DNA of 64,000 nucleotides from Fagopyrum homotropicum (taxonomy: Eukaryota > Streptophyta > Magnoliopsida > Caryophyllales > Polygonaceae): the NCBI GenBank assembly GCA_033239125.1, contig BSWB01000005.1:47104993-47168992 (forward strand), in the 5' to 3' direction. The first letter of the stretch is position 1. Every line of letters starts with the position of its first letter. This document shows positions 1-9,492 of this stretch, in pieces. The position numbers were made by a program, and so were the translations under genes. The notes beneath the pieces were generated by a model that saw nothing but the letters and a program-made list of their open reading frames with translations, did no database searches and was not told the origin of the DNA.

Positions 1-755
1 ATGTTTGCTATGATAGCATGTGATGTCGTATTTACCGACCTATGTTTTATTAATTGCCCCACTGCGTGGCTGTGATAACCTTTCCCTTTCATCCCGCCGT
101 GGAGTCTGGGAGGTTCTCTGATGTCAGGCCAGACCGGTTTACAGGAAGGGCGCAATCCACTCCCATAGGGTACACGGATTGTGTGACCGATACTAGTACG
201 GCTGGCTAGCAGGCTCAGAGGCGAGGATGTATCGGTCCTCGTGTCACCTAGTTTCATATATATTATATCTATACGATTTGAGTGAATGACCATTATATTG
301 AGATGAATAAATGGGTAAATGAGTGAAAGCATGCTGATATGTTTATCTTTCCCTATGTGTGATTGTGCTTATGCATTACTCTATATATGTGTATGGATAG
401 CTAATGGTTATTACCATGTTGTAGATGCCCTACAGGTTAGGCACTGCTGAGTGATCTGGCAGGGTGACAGGCCGAGGACTCTCGTACATTAGGTGGTTGG
501 TTTGGGGTTGTTGTGTTTCCCCTCCTGCGTGAGGATGATCTTTTGTACCTCCTATGTGAGGATGTCGATTTATATACTCGGCTATGTTGTTGTTTAATTT
601 GGGTCGTACAGTTTATACTATTTATGCATTTGTTTTATATCTGTCAGTGCCATGTTGTAAGGTCCAGTGAACTTGTTGTCAGGCTAGGGTCAGGATCCAT
701 TGTGAGATCCTAGCCCAATGTGACATCCCGAGTCCCGCGGATTCGGGGTGTTACA
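1..755 (+). mobile_element. E1 5' LTR, right third only (window starts inside it)
   Basis: This matches 7100-7854 base for base at a constant offset of 7099 with no gaps. I count about four substitutions by eye. It ends GGGGTGTTACA at 745-755, directly before a primer-binding site. It contains the candidate intron-2 acceptor (TTGTAG ending at 424) and the terminal hairpin GGATC-CATTGTGA-GATCC at 693-710. The first ~1.38 kb of this LTR lies left of the window. The small reading frame at 513-713 is an LTR open frame without a recognisable product. Confidence 0.93.
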
Positions 756-759
756 GAGT

Positions 760-773
760 TGGTATCAGAGCCC
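760..773 (+). other. E1 primer-binding site (initiator tRNA-Met)
   Basis: TGGTATCAGAGCCC lies four bases after the LTR end. It is the usual complement of the 3' end of plant initiator Met-tRNA and primes minus-strand DNA synthesis. Its position fixes the LTR boundary at 755 and the + orientation of E1. Confidence 0.9.
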
Positions 774-1045
774 AGGTTGACAACAATGGCACTTGCTACC
801 TGCAATGAGGTTTGATAGGTAAAATAAACAGAGCCCACATGGGATCTGACGTTTTCAAAGGTTTTGGTTTTAAGTGTGGTTTTGGGATAGAATGTACGAG
901 AAGTCGTCACCTCTGCCATGGATCTCTGCAGCGTAGATATGTATATATATCTGTGTGTACTATGGATTATGTGGATGTATTATATACATATCGATACCTA
1001 TGGCATATATATAGCCTTATAAGATTAGGTGCGTATATCCTACAG

Positions 1046-1760
1046 ATGACTCAGACTAGAGTAGTATCTGTAGTGGGATGAGGTAGGGGTACACCCCCTC
1101 TTCCTCCAGTAGTGATAGGTCAGGGACCAGTTTCCGCTGTTATATCGCCTATGGCAGAGAACGAGTTTGAAGAGGCTGATCGTGTCTCCACGAGTAGATC
1201 CGAGTTTCAAGAATATATGTAACAAGTATATGAAGCGGTGATAGCGGGTAGATCGATACCGGATTTACCAAAAATTGTGAGATCAATTGAAGCTTCTGGA
1301 TCCGGAAAGAAGCAATGGACTGAATCAGTTACTGGAGAAGCAAAGATGATGAATGGGGAACCAAGTCCGATATCAGGACAATCTAGTGATCATTTGGCCA
1401 TGAAGATGACTAGCAAGGAACTACAGTGTTTTAATTGCGTGGAAGTTGGGACACTAGCGAGCTGTGTGCCCAAAGGCGCCCATCATATGCTTTACGTGTG
1501 GTAAAGCAGGGCATAGAACGAAGTTTTGTCGACAGGACAAGGCATTGCCTTTACAGGTTCCCTTCAAGAGTGAGATCATTCCAGGTGGACGACGAAGGTC
1601 GAGTTACCCTTCAGTTGCACAGGTTGCAAGGATGGGATGATTATGTTTCAGTTGTGGCTATCCAGATCATTTGTGTTCTGTGTGCACTTTGGCACTAATA
1701 GCTTGTTTCACTTGTGGTGAGTTAGGTCATCTGACCCTTTCTGTCAGCACGGTGATGTTT
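1046..1760 (+). pseudogene. E1 gag relic with four CCHC-type zinc-knuckle remnants
   Basis: Nucleocapsid/capsid gene of a chromovirus, now broken. It starts MTQTRVV at 1046, collinear with the MARTRAT start of gag in E2 and E4, and the ATG directly follows CAG as it does there. A TGA after 11 codons (1079-1081) ends the frame, and GxGTPPLPP continues beyond the stop as in the relatives. Zinc knuckles follow: CFNC...C at 1427 (His replaced by Thr), intact CFTCGKAGHRTKFC at 1488-1529, intact CFSCGYPDHLCSVC at 1644-1685, and CFTCGELGH without its last Cys at 1704. The first knuckle is in a different frame from the other three, so at least one frameshift separates them. The E2 and E4 gags each show two knuckles. 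No functional product is expected. Confidence 0.8.
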
Positions 1761-1869
1761 CTTCCCAGCAAGACCTTCCTCTTTCCGGTGCAGAAAGAGT
1801 GGAAGTGGAGGCTATAGTAATGACCTCAGTGATACCTGAGGAGCATGGATCTGACATTGAGTGATGATA

Positions 1870-2260
1870 TGTAGTGGAGCTACGAGTGTTAGTTGTTATA
1901 GGTACCATTCTCGTTAATGGTTTACCTGGTGGAGTTTTGCTTGTTGTGAGTGCTATGCACTTCATGTCTTTCGATGCATGCGTTAATGGTTGAATTTTGG
2001 TATATAGTAGAAGGTGGATTTTCCTTTATAGGATTACCTTTTTGGGTGTGAGATACCCGTGAGATGCGTGTTTGTTCCCTTATTTCAGGGACTCGTGTAT
2101 GATTGCAGACTTCTTTGTCATGTCGTAGGTGCATGAGGAAGTCATTATGTGTATGGTTTGGATGAATAGATATCATGTGGTGTTAGCTTTTAATAGTAAG
2201 ACTATTATAGTCTTTACTGAGTTGAGTTAAATAGAGGTCTTTTGAGGTTAAGACCTTTGA
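1870..2260 (+). pseudogene. E1 protease (retropepsin) relic
   Basis: Alignment by eye to the protease of E4 finds collinear traces. At about 2108-2170 the translation reads ADFFVMS, a stop, then VHEEVIM and VWMNRYH, which matches the NFLVMPLAHEDVILGMDWM block after the active site in E4. The active-site region upstream (about 1880-1960) is too eroded to show a DTGA motif. Stops occur in every frame. It lies between gag and reverse transcriptase as expected for a gag-PR-RT-RH-INT polyprotein. Confidence 0.6.
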
Positions 2261-2337
2261 AGAGACGGGTTTGTCATCAGGATTGTACGAGCAGCGAGCT
2301 GATAGCACAGGGATGTGACGCATTCTAGTGTTATACC

Positions 2338-3230
2338 ATGAAGGAGCGAGATAGTCCAACATTGGAAGGTATTCCAGCTGTTTATGAGTTTATAGATGTG
2401 TTACTGAACCGTCTAGTTGCCACCTCAGCGGAGTGTGGACATTGTTATCGAGTTGAAGTATTATACAAGATTGAATGGGAAAACCACACTATATGGTGCT
2501 TGTTGAGATATTGTACTGATAACTTGAAAGTTGACTAAAAAGGGTTTATCCTAGTGGGTTCCATGTTCCGTATTGACGACCTGATGAGTTAGCTTCAAGA
2601 AGCACTTGTGTTTTCAGGATTCCTTTATGCTCAAGATATCCCTAGTCATGGATGAGAGAGCAGCATGTGTATGAGATAACATCCCATACTCGTTATGGAC
2701 ACTACGAGTTTGTAGTGATGTCATTTGGGTTGACGAATGTTTTAGTAGTTTTTATGGAGTTGATGAATAGTATCTTCATCGACTTCCTTGATTGGTTGGT
2801 GGTGGACTTCATGGATGACATGTCGGTATACTCTCATAGCAGAGAATAGTAGACCGATCGTCTGAGGACCGTTCTACAGATTTCGAGAGATAGAGGGTTG
2901 CATGCTACGCTCTCTAAGTGTAAGTTGAGATGCCAATGGTAGCCTTTTTAGGCCATGTTGTCTCCACCAGTGGGATCATGGTTGACCTGGCCAGAATTAA
3001 GTATGTTGTAACATGGGAGATACTAATGAACATTAAGGAATACGTAGTTTTCTCGGCTCAGCCGATTGCTACCAATGCTTTGAGGAAGGATTTTATATGA
3101 TTACGTATTCATTTGTGAGTCTTTTGAGAAGACCACTATAACTACGTGATGAAAGCAGTGTGTCTATGTTTTGAAGAGTTGAGGAGGCATTTGACCTCTG
3201 CTTCCATTCTGTTGTAGTTAGAAGATTTTT
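2338..3230 (+). pseudogene. E1 reverse transcriptase relic
   Basis: An open stretch at 2338-2538 begins MKERDSPTLEGIPAVYEF, which aligns with the MKESKSLTIEEILVACEF linker of E4. The palm domain is clear at 2652-2849: TRYGHYEFVVMSFGLTN, then FMELMNSIFIDFLD, then the catalytic box FMDD where E2 and E4 have FIDD. It is followed by two consecutive TAG codons and thumb/connection traces. Frameshifts and stops are frequent, so no polymerase is made. The degree of decay contrasts sharply with the near-identical LTRs of the same element. Confidence 0.85.
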
Positions 3231-3720
3231 GGGATCTTGTGATTTACGGTGATACATCCCAGCTAAGTCTGAGATGTGTATTACTACAGAGTAGTAGGGT
3301 TATTGATATGTGTGTTTACAGCTGAGAACGTATGATGATAACTACCCGATTTATGATTTAGAGTTAGTAGTGGTAGTTCAAGCCTTTAAGTTTTGAAGAC
3401 TGTACCGGTGTGATCTTCATGTCAGATTTCAATAGATCATAGAAATCTGAAGTATATTTATGCAACAGGGGTTGAATAACCGCCAGTATTAAGAGCTTAA
3501 GTTGATTAAGACTTTGACTTGAAGATTTCATATCATTTAGAGAAGTTGAATGTTGTCACCGATAACTTGAATGGAAAGACGCTCCAAGAGAAGATGATTG
3601 TGAGACTGATAGTTCAACCTCAGCTTCAAAGAGATCTAGCTTGGCTAGAGTTGGACAATCAGTTCCTTGATAAGGATACCCATTTATACCTCAGAGGTTC
3701 TACCTGGTCTGTTGGATGAG
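3231..3720 (+). pseudogene. E1 RNase H and connection relic
   Basis: Collinear with the RNase H of E4: a DLVIYGDTSQL-like block near 3234-3265 in place of DFVVYSDASKL, then a degraded YDDNYPIYDLELV-like block near 3340-3370 in place of YEENYPTHDLELA. At 3519-3719 the text resembles the linker after RNase H in E4, with a QPQLQRDLAWLELDNQF block against QPQLQRDLAWLEIEIQF. The frame is interrupted by stops and no active enzyme is possible. Confidence 0.7.
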
Positions 3721-5105
3721 GTCCAACAGAAGCAGGAGACCTGCCGGGCCTTGACAAGGTTTAGAGAAAGGATGTCTCGTACTGAGGCACCATAGTTCTC
3801 CATAGGAGTAGATGGACTGATGAAGAGTCATGACCGCTTTTGTGTTCCTGCTGATGCAGATGGAGACAGAATATTACGTATACCCATTGTACGCCTTATT
3901 CAGTACATTTAGGTACGAGTAAGATGTACCACGAGATGAGACGATTATATTGTATGAAGCCGATATAACTAGATTTGTGATATAGTGTGTGACATGTCAG
4001 TATGTCCAGATAGAGTATTTCTGATCTATAGATAAGCCCCCACCCACTACCAATGCAGTAGTAGAATTTGGGAGGACATCTTTATGGACTTTGTTATGGG
4101 ATTGTGACCCTGTAGAAGATTGATGTTATTTGGATTGTTGGTAACAGATTAATGAAACCGGCACGTTTCATTTCTATCAGAAGGATGTGGCTAGTGAATG
4201 AATTGGTTGAGGAGTACACTAGACAAATAGTGAGACTCCATGGTATACCGAGAACGATCATTTTTTTATCAAGATGGATGTTTTTACTTTGAGATTGTGG
4301 GCAGCAGATTCAGACTGCTTTGGGGACAAGTATGTACCTCATGACTACACTTCACCCCCTGACAAATGCTTAGTTAGAGAGGATCATCTAGATCTTAAAG
4401 ATCTATTATAAGTTGTAAGTTGAATGGGAAATGTGGAGGGTTATATTACCTTCCATTAATGAGTTTATTATATAACAATGAAGGACGTGCATCTTTTTGG
4501 GATGACCCTATGAGTCAATATATAGACATAGATGTCGTATATCCTTATGCTAGAAGTGATCTAGCAATAGAGTGGAATAATAATTGACCAGACTCAGGAT
4601 TTTATAGTTCAAGTAACGTTGATTGAAGGAAGAATGCTGGATGTACAGAGTCACCAGATATTATATGTAGACAAGAGGCGTTAACCTCTAAAGTTCAAGC
4701 AAAAGTTCATGTCCGGCTGGAGGTATCTCAACTGTGAGACGTTAGTTGTGTATTATGGAAAGGGGAACTGAGTTTCCAATATGTCGGTTACTTGAGATCT
4801 TGATCAGTTTTGTGAAGGCAACATGATGTTTAGCTTTCACTCTGAAGTTGGTGGATGTTCACCCAGTGTTCCTGTGTCTCAACTGAGAAAGTATATACCA
4901 GGAAACACTTTGTGAGTTATAATGATCTAGTGGTTAAGTTGAACCACATCGTTGTTGAGCATCTGATTACATTCTTGGAATAAGATATGAAACGCTTGCA
5001 TTTGAAAGACATGCCCATATTGAGGATATGATGGTCGAGATGAAGACCTGAAGAGGCTATGTGAGAGACTGAGGATAGTGTCTTGAGGAACTATCCAGAG
5101 TATAT
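3721..5105 (+). pseudogene. E1 integrase with C-terminal chromodomain, relic
   Basis: The order of blocks follows the E4 integrase. A trace of the HPGxSKMY zinc-finger region lies at 3890-3990. Near 4130-4260 the central domain reads like VVVDRLTKTARFIP through IVRLHGVPRTI, with stops. A VSQLRKYIP block near 4870-4900 and an EATxETEDSVLRNYPEY block near 5045-5105 mark the chromodomain end seen intact in E4 (57242-57435). The whole tract is collinear but broken in all frames. The chromodomain places E1 in the chromovirus branch. Confidence 0.75.
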
Positions 5106-5268
5106 GTTAGGACATACCCATTTGTGGGAGCACGAGTAGATCTTAGTGCTATCTTGATGAATGTTGTGCTTATGTGCTTATATGCTTTGATGTATTATTT
5201 CATGCTAGTTGTGATGTGATTTATGATCTTAGTAGATCTTGATGTGCTAGCGTGATGTATGTTATAGC

Positions 5269-5626
5269 TGGAGATGATTACTTCCTCCACGTTATGATTA
5301 TATTTATAGCTGGAGATGGTTCTTTCCTCCATGCTATTTGAGTGTGATTAGGATTCAGCTGGAGATGGTTCTTTCCTCCATGCTACCTTGATGGACATAG
5401 TTCAGTGGAGATGTGATTCCTCCATGCGATATATATGTTTATGAGTTGGCTAGAGATATGCTTCCTCTATGCCTTGTGATGTGGTATGGCGAGAGACGTG
5501 ATTCCTCTACGCCTTTGGGTAGCGTTATGGCCCTATTTCCTGGAGATGATGATTCCTCCATGTTTATACTTGAGGTTATAGATTGTTATAGGTTGTGATC
5601 TTTTGAACGGAGATGTGATACCTCCG
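5269..5626 (+). repeat. Array of eight short inverted-repeat units (GGAG...CTCC)
   Basis: Eight degenerate units of the form TGGAG-(8-11 nt)-CTCCA lie at 5269-5289, 5311-5331, 5360-5380, 5406-5424, 5451-5469, 5492-5508, 5541-5560 and 5608-5626, spaced about 40-65 bp. Each can form a 4-5-bp stem. Unit 5 has changed on both sides to TAGAG/CTCTA, unit 6 to AGAG/CTCT and unit 8 to CGGAG/CTCCG, so pairing is kept. The array lies between the integrase relic and the 3' LTR, where E4 has nothing comparable. Confidence 0.75.
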
Positions 5627-6180
5627 ATAGAAAGAGTGAGAGTTATACCTCGGCGTATGGGTCCGAGAGGATATGGGAATTGTTCAAGTTTCGGGACGAA
5701 ACTTTTTTTTTAGGGGTGTGTGATGTAATAGCTAGGATTTCCGAATTCTAATTAATGTTGATTAACTTAATCGTTGATAGTAATTGACATATAACTTGTG
5801 AAGATTTTCCAAGTGATGAGTATGAGTCCCACCGTTATGTTCCTCGCGTAATTTTGGACGTTTGGGGAAATTTTTACTTTTTCCCCCGGGTAATTATTTT
5901 TACCCTCCGGTGTTATTTGGAGCATTTAGGAGCTCCAAATAATAAAAATGCAGTTGAGAGAAATGATCAGGACATCGGATATGTCCTAGATATGAAATAA
6001 CATGGAGAGGCAAAACGGCCAAAAGAGTCGCTATTTCGTTTCTTAATGGCTAAGAAAGACGGCTTAAGAATACACGTTTTCCGAGGCAGTTGTGGAATAA
6101 TTATCCCTACAATATTCCAGATTTAATGTTCCTATCTCGAGAAGTTTGGAGAAAGAGGTTCGACCCGCCTTTGGATCGGT

Positions 6181-6235
6181 TAAAGGATAATTATCGACTT
6201 TACTAAAGGATAATTATCGTCTTCACTATAAATAG
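6181..6235 (+). promoter_or_regulatory. E1 LTR core promoter: twin GGATAATTATCG boxes and TATA box
   Basis: TATAAATAG at 6227-6235 is a textbook plant TATA box. Two direct copies of AAAGGATAATTATCG lie just upstream, at about 6182-6196 and 6206-6220, and each holds the palindrome GATAATTATC. The downstream text turns CT-rich, as expected of a 5' leader. Transcription start is predicted near 6260-6270. This is inference from motifs only. Confidence 0.65.
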
Positions 6236-7031
6236 CGGAAAATCCTTTATTAATTCATTTCCTTTCACGTTTTCTCGTAAAAGCTCTGATTTCTCTCAAC
6301 CTTCAAACTCAGATCTACTCTCCGTTTCTAATCCGATTTCAATTCCGTTTGAGTTTCTGGATTCCTCTCTTCATTCTCTTCATAACGGTACCGAGTTTCT
6401 GCATTTCCGAGTATATGAAGGGCTGGTCGAGCATATATGTCACCAGGACGGTTCCGTCGCTCAGATTCCGATGAATTTGATGATGTCCATGCGTAGCCTG
6501 CGTCGTCGTGATTCCGAATCTTCTTTCAGATCGTCAATCTGGTTAGTAACGAATAAGTTATGAATTTATTCGTTTTCCGTACTGCGATTTGGCCTAAATT
6601 GACTTTAGGCTTGTCAAATAGGACAATTAGAAATTCCATTATGGTCGTTATATTATTCTGGTGATTATGGGTTGTTTGTTTGATGAAATTTGATGACAAG
6701 GGGTTTAGAAATTGCCTGCGGGCAAAACGTTATTTTGGCAAAATCTAATTAATTAATTAAAGGTTAATTAATTAAATTAGGATTAGATTTCAGATTGAGG
6801 AATGTTAATTAGATACTACCTTGAGATTTGAGGAATTGTGAGTTATGCTGAGATATTGAGGTTTAGTTGGTTGTGAGACTCATATATTGAGTATGATCCT
6901 TATGGATCCCTTTGGGTCTAGGTGTGACCCCTTTGATGAATAGAGGTTGATATATCTCTTTATGCCTTTTTATAGGCCGTGTTGTCCCTCCAGTGTAGAG
7001 GTGATCGTGGTTGAGTTTGTACAAAGTTGAG

Positions 7032-7523
7032 GTAAGTCCGTAGGACTTACTTAGCTACATCCTTATATGGGGTGTTTGTATGAGTGGTGTGTGCCTTATA
7101 TGTTTGCTATGATAGCATGTGATGTCGTATTTACCGACCTATGTTTTATTAATTGCCCCACTGCGTGGCTGTGATAACCTTTCCCTTTCATCCCGCCGTG
7201 GAGTCTGGGAGGTTCTCTGATGTCAGGCCAGACCGGTTTACATGAAGGGCGCAATCCACTCCCATAGGGTACACGGATTGTGTGACCGATACTAGTACGG
7301 CTGGCTAGCAGGCTCAGAGGCGAGGATGTATCGGTCCTCGTGTCACCTAGTTTCATATATATTATATCTATACGATTTGAGTGAATGACCATTATATTGA
7401 GATGAATAAATGGGTAAATAAGTGAAAGCATGCTGATATGTTTATCTTTCCCTATGTGTGATTGTGCTTATGCATTACTCTATATATGTGTATGGATAGC
7501 TAATGGTTATTACCATGTTGTAG
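7032..7523 (+). other. E1 LTR candidate intron with donor hairpin
   Basis: The donor AG|GTAAGT at 7030-7037 sits in a perfect 8-bp hairpin, GTAAGTCC-GTA-GGACTTAC (7032-7050). The 3' end has CTAAT followed by TTGTAG ending at 7523, and an alternative ACAG|GTTAG ends at 7534. Predicted length is 492 nt. Equivalent structures occur in all other Met-tRNA-primed LTR families in this window whose 3' half is visible. Confidence 0.55.
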
Positions 7524-8348
7524 ATGCCCTACAGGTTAGGCACTGCTGAGTGATCTGGCAGGGTGACAGGCCGAGGACTCTCGTACATTAGGTGGTTGGT
7601 TTGGGGTTGTTGTGTTTCCCCTCCTGCGTGAGGATGATCTTTTGTACCTCCTATGTGAGGATGTCGATTTATATACTCGGCTATGTTGTTGTTTAATTTG
7701 GGTCGTACAGTTTATACTTTTTATGCATTTGTTTTATATCTGTCAGTGCCATGTTGTAAGGTCCAGTGAACTTGTTGTCAGGCTAGGGTCAGGATCCATT
7801 GTGAGATCCTAGCCCAATGTAACATCCCGAGTCCCGCGGATTCGGGGTGTTACAGTGCAGAAGGTCGGTAAGGACTCGTTGCAGATTCCAATGGCTCTTG
7901 ACGCTGCTGGGTGCGTGTGCAGAAGCGAAGGAACGTGTTTGTTGTTGGCAACCGTAGACAGAAGAGAAGGCTGCGCTGAGAAGGAAGGGGATTGGTTCAG
8001 CGTGTATGTGGTGATGAATCCGGCTGAATGGAAAGAATAATTGAGGAAGGAAAGTGCAGATTGTGTGTGCATTAAACTCGTGTAACGGCTGCTGAGATTT
8101 TCCTAAACGGCTGGCTGCTGAGTTGGAGAAGGCGGAACAGCAGCCCTCTCTTGACTGAATTGGACGCTGGGATGGAGTGCTGCTGCTGGGCTGGAATGCT
8201 GCTGCTGGGCTGGAAGAAGCAGCTGGCGCTGGACTGGGCTGCTGGCAAGCTGAGCAGGCGGACAGCAGGTCTTCTGGGCTGGCAAGGTAAGACGCTTCTG
8301 GCTGCAGATTGGGCTGAACGTGCTGCTGGCGCTGGGCTGTCAACAGCC

Positions 8349-8526
8349 TGTCTGGGCTTGTCACAGACTCGTCACAGCCTTGTCTGGGCTTGTCACAGAC
8401 TCGTCACAGCCTTGTCTGGCCTTGTCACAACTTCGTCACGGCCTTGTCTGGCCTTGTCACAGCTTCGTCACAGACTTGTCTGGACCTTGTCACAGCTTCA
8501 TCACAGACTTGTCCGGACCTTGTCAT
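8349..8526 (-). repeat. 32-bp minisatellite, six copies
   Basis: On the + strand the unit starts TGTCTGGNCTTGTCAC at 8349, 8381, 8413, 8445 and 8477, exactly 32 bp apart, with a sixth at 8510 after a one-base slip. Internal half-repeats (GTCACAG) give a secondary ~11-bp rhythm. The array lies inside the E0 LTR fragment. Confidence 0.85.
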
Positions 8527-8547
8527 ATTCTAAATTAGAGCTAAACT

Positions 8548-8691
8548 TATTATTTTATGTGAAGGTAAGCTACCTAAAATGATAAATTTTATAAAGATCC
8601 TATCATTTTATGTGAAGGGGAAGCTACATAAAATGATAAACTTTTAAAGGATTCCATCATTTTATGTGAAGGAAATCTACATAAAATGATA
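8548..8691. repeat. Three copies of a palindromic TATCATTTTATGTG hairpin
   Basis: Units lie near 8548-8587, 8600-8639 and 8656-8690. Each reads ATCATTTTATGTGAAGG, a short loop, then CTACATAAAATGAT, giving arms of about 12 bp. The period is about 55 bp. The same palindrome, as a single perfect copy, is in both E4 LTRs, and a degenerate copy is near 59051-59095 in the E5 LTR. Confidence 0.85.
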
Positions 8692-8793
8692 AATTTTATA
8701 ATAATGTGTCTAACTAAGTAAACGAATATAGATCAACTGATCGAGATCGGGTTTATAACAGAAATAGACGGAATAAAAATTCCGGATATTACA

Positions 8794-9492
8794 AAAAAAT
8801 AGCATATATTTACATTATAAACATTCACACATATATCATCAAATATGATACGATTTTTTGATTCATAACTCATATGAAATAGAAAATATGTATAAAAAAT
8901 CTTTCATTCCAACATCATACCAAACACCAAGTGTCAAGAATGCTTTATTGTAATTCCTCATTCCATTCCAATTCCTGATTCCAACCTCATTCCTACAATC
9001 ATATCAAACGAGCCATGTCGACTTTCGGCCGTGAAAAATCCATGCGGAGCAAACACATCAAAATACTCGGAATCATTAAAATAAACAGATTAACCCTAAG
9101 TTTAAACATGGTGTCTTCAATTAATTACCTTTTGCCTCTATTTTCAACAATTATATACTTTTATCGTGTAATTTTATTAAAATGTATTCCAACAATTGCA
9201 GTTTTACATTATGTAGATACCGAATTGATAATATATACATAAAAACACAATTTTTATGATTTATTTCACATATAGGCATAACTATGTAAGATAAAAAAGA
9301 AAAGTATGTTGCAAACATATTTCATGTTGCATGTGAAGTTCATTTGAAATCGTTTAGACTATTTCCGTCGTCAGCATATGAAGTCATTTATACAAAACTG
9401 AATAAATTTTCTTATTACAAAAAGACGAGAATAATAATATTTTTTTACAATTGGAAATTATTTCTACACTTATGGAGTGTTTCATGTAACAA
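8794..9492. other. Non-LTR flanking DNA left of O, copy A; MITE-like end
   Basis: AT-rich sequence with no convincing gene. About 8919-9014 reads ATTCCTCATTCCATTCC... and ends CAAACGAGCC, the kind of ATTCC-rich terminal text seen in some plant hAT or Harbinger MITEs. No matching second terminus was found, so this is tentative. The small open frames at 9015-9242 and 9344-9643 (the second crosses into the LTR) have no recognisable product. Confidence 0.5.

Larger units (their letters stand above)
5724..7854 (+). mobile_element. E1 3' LTR (2131 bp)
   Basis: It starts TGTAATAGC at 5724 after a degenerate purine tract (AGGGGTGTGTGA near 5712-5723) and ends GGGGTGTTACA at 7854. A promoter-like segment lies at 6181-6235. 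A candidate splice-donor hairpin lies at 7032-7050, with an acceptor TTGTAG at 7523 and a CTAAT branch-point-like box near 7500. The terminal hairpin GGATC-CATTGTGA-GATCC is at 7792-7809. The last 755 bp differ from the 5' LTR by about four substitutions. The left target duplication cannot be seen. Confidence 0.93.
7855..8793 (-). mobile_element. E0: 5' portion of a minus-strand LTR, interrupted by E1
   Basis: Read on the minus strand it begins TGTAATATCCGGAAT at 8793, like the LTR starts of E4 and O. About 100 bp in it has the TATCATTTTATGTG hairpin also present at the same depth in the E4 LTR. Further in it becomes GC-rich and CAG/CTG-rich like the LTR leaders of the other families. It stops where E1 begins, at 7855. 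The rest should lie left of the window beyond E1. Long open frames across it (for example minus-strand 7789-8364) have low-complexity composition, run into the E1 LTR and are not judged genes. Confidence 0.75.

Noticed and set aside
7789..8364. 191-codon minus-strand open frame
   Set aside because: It crosses the boundary between the E1 LTR and the E0 fragment, so it is a chance fusion; its Ser/Ala/Gln-rich text comes from CAG/CTG repeats and the minisatellite.
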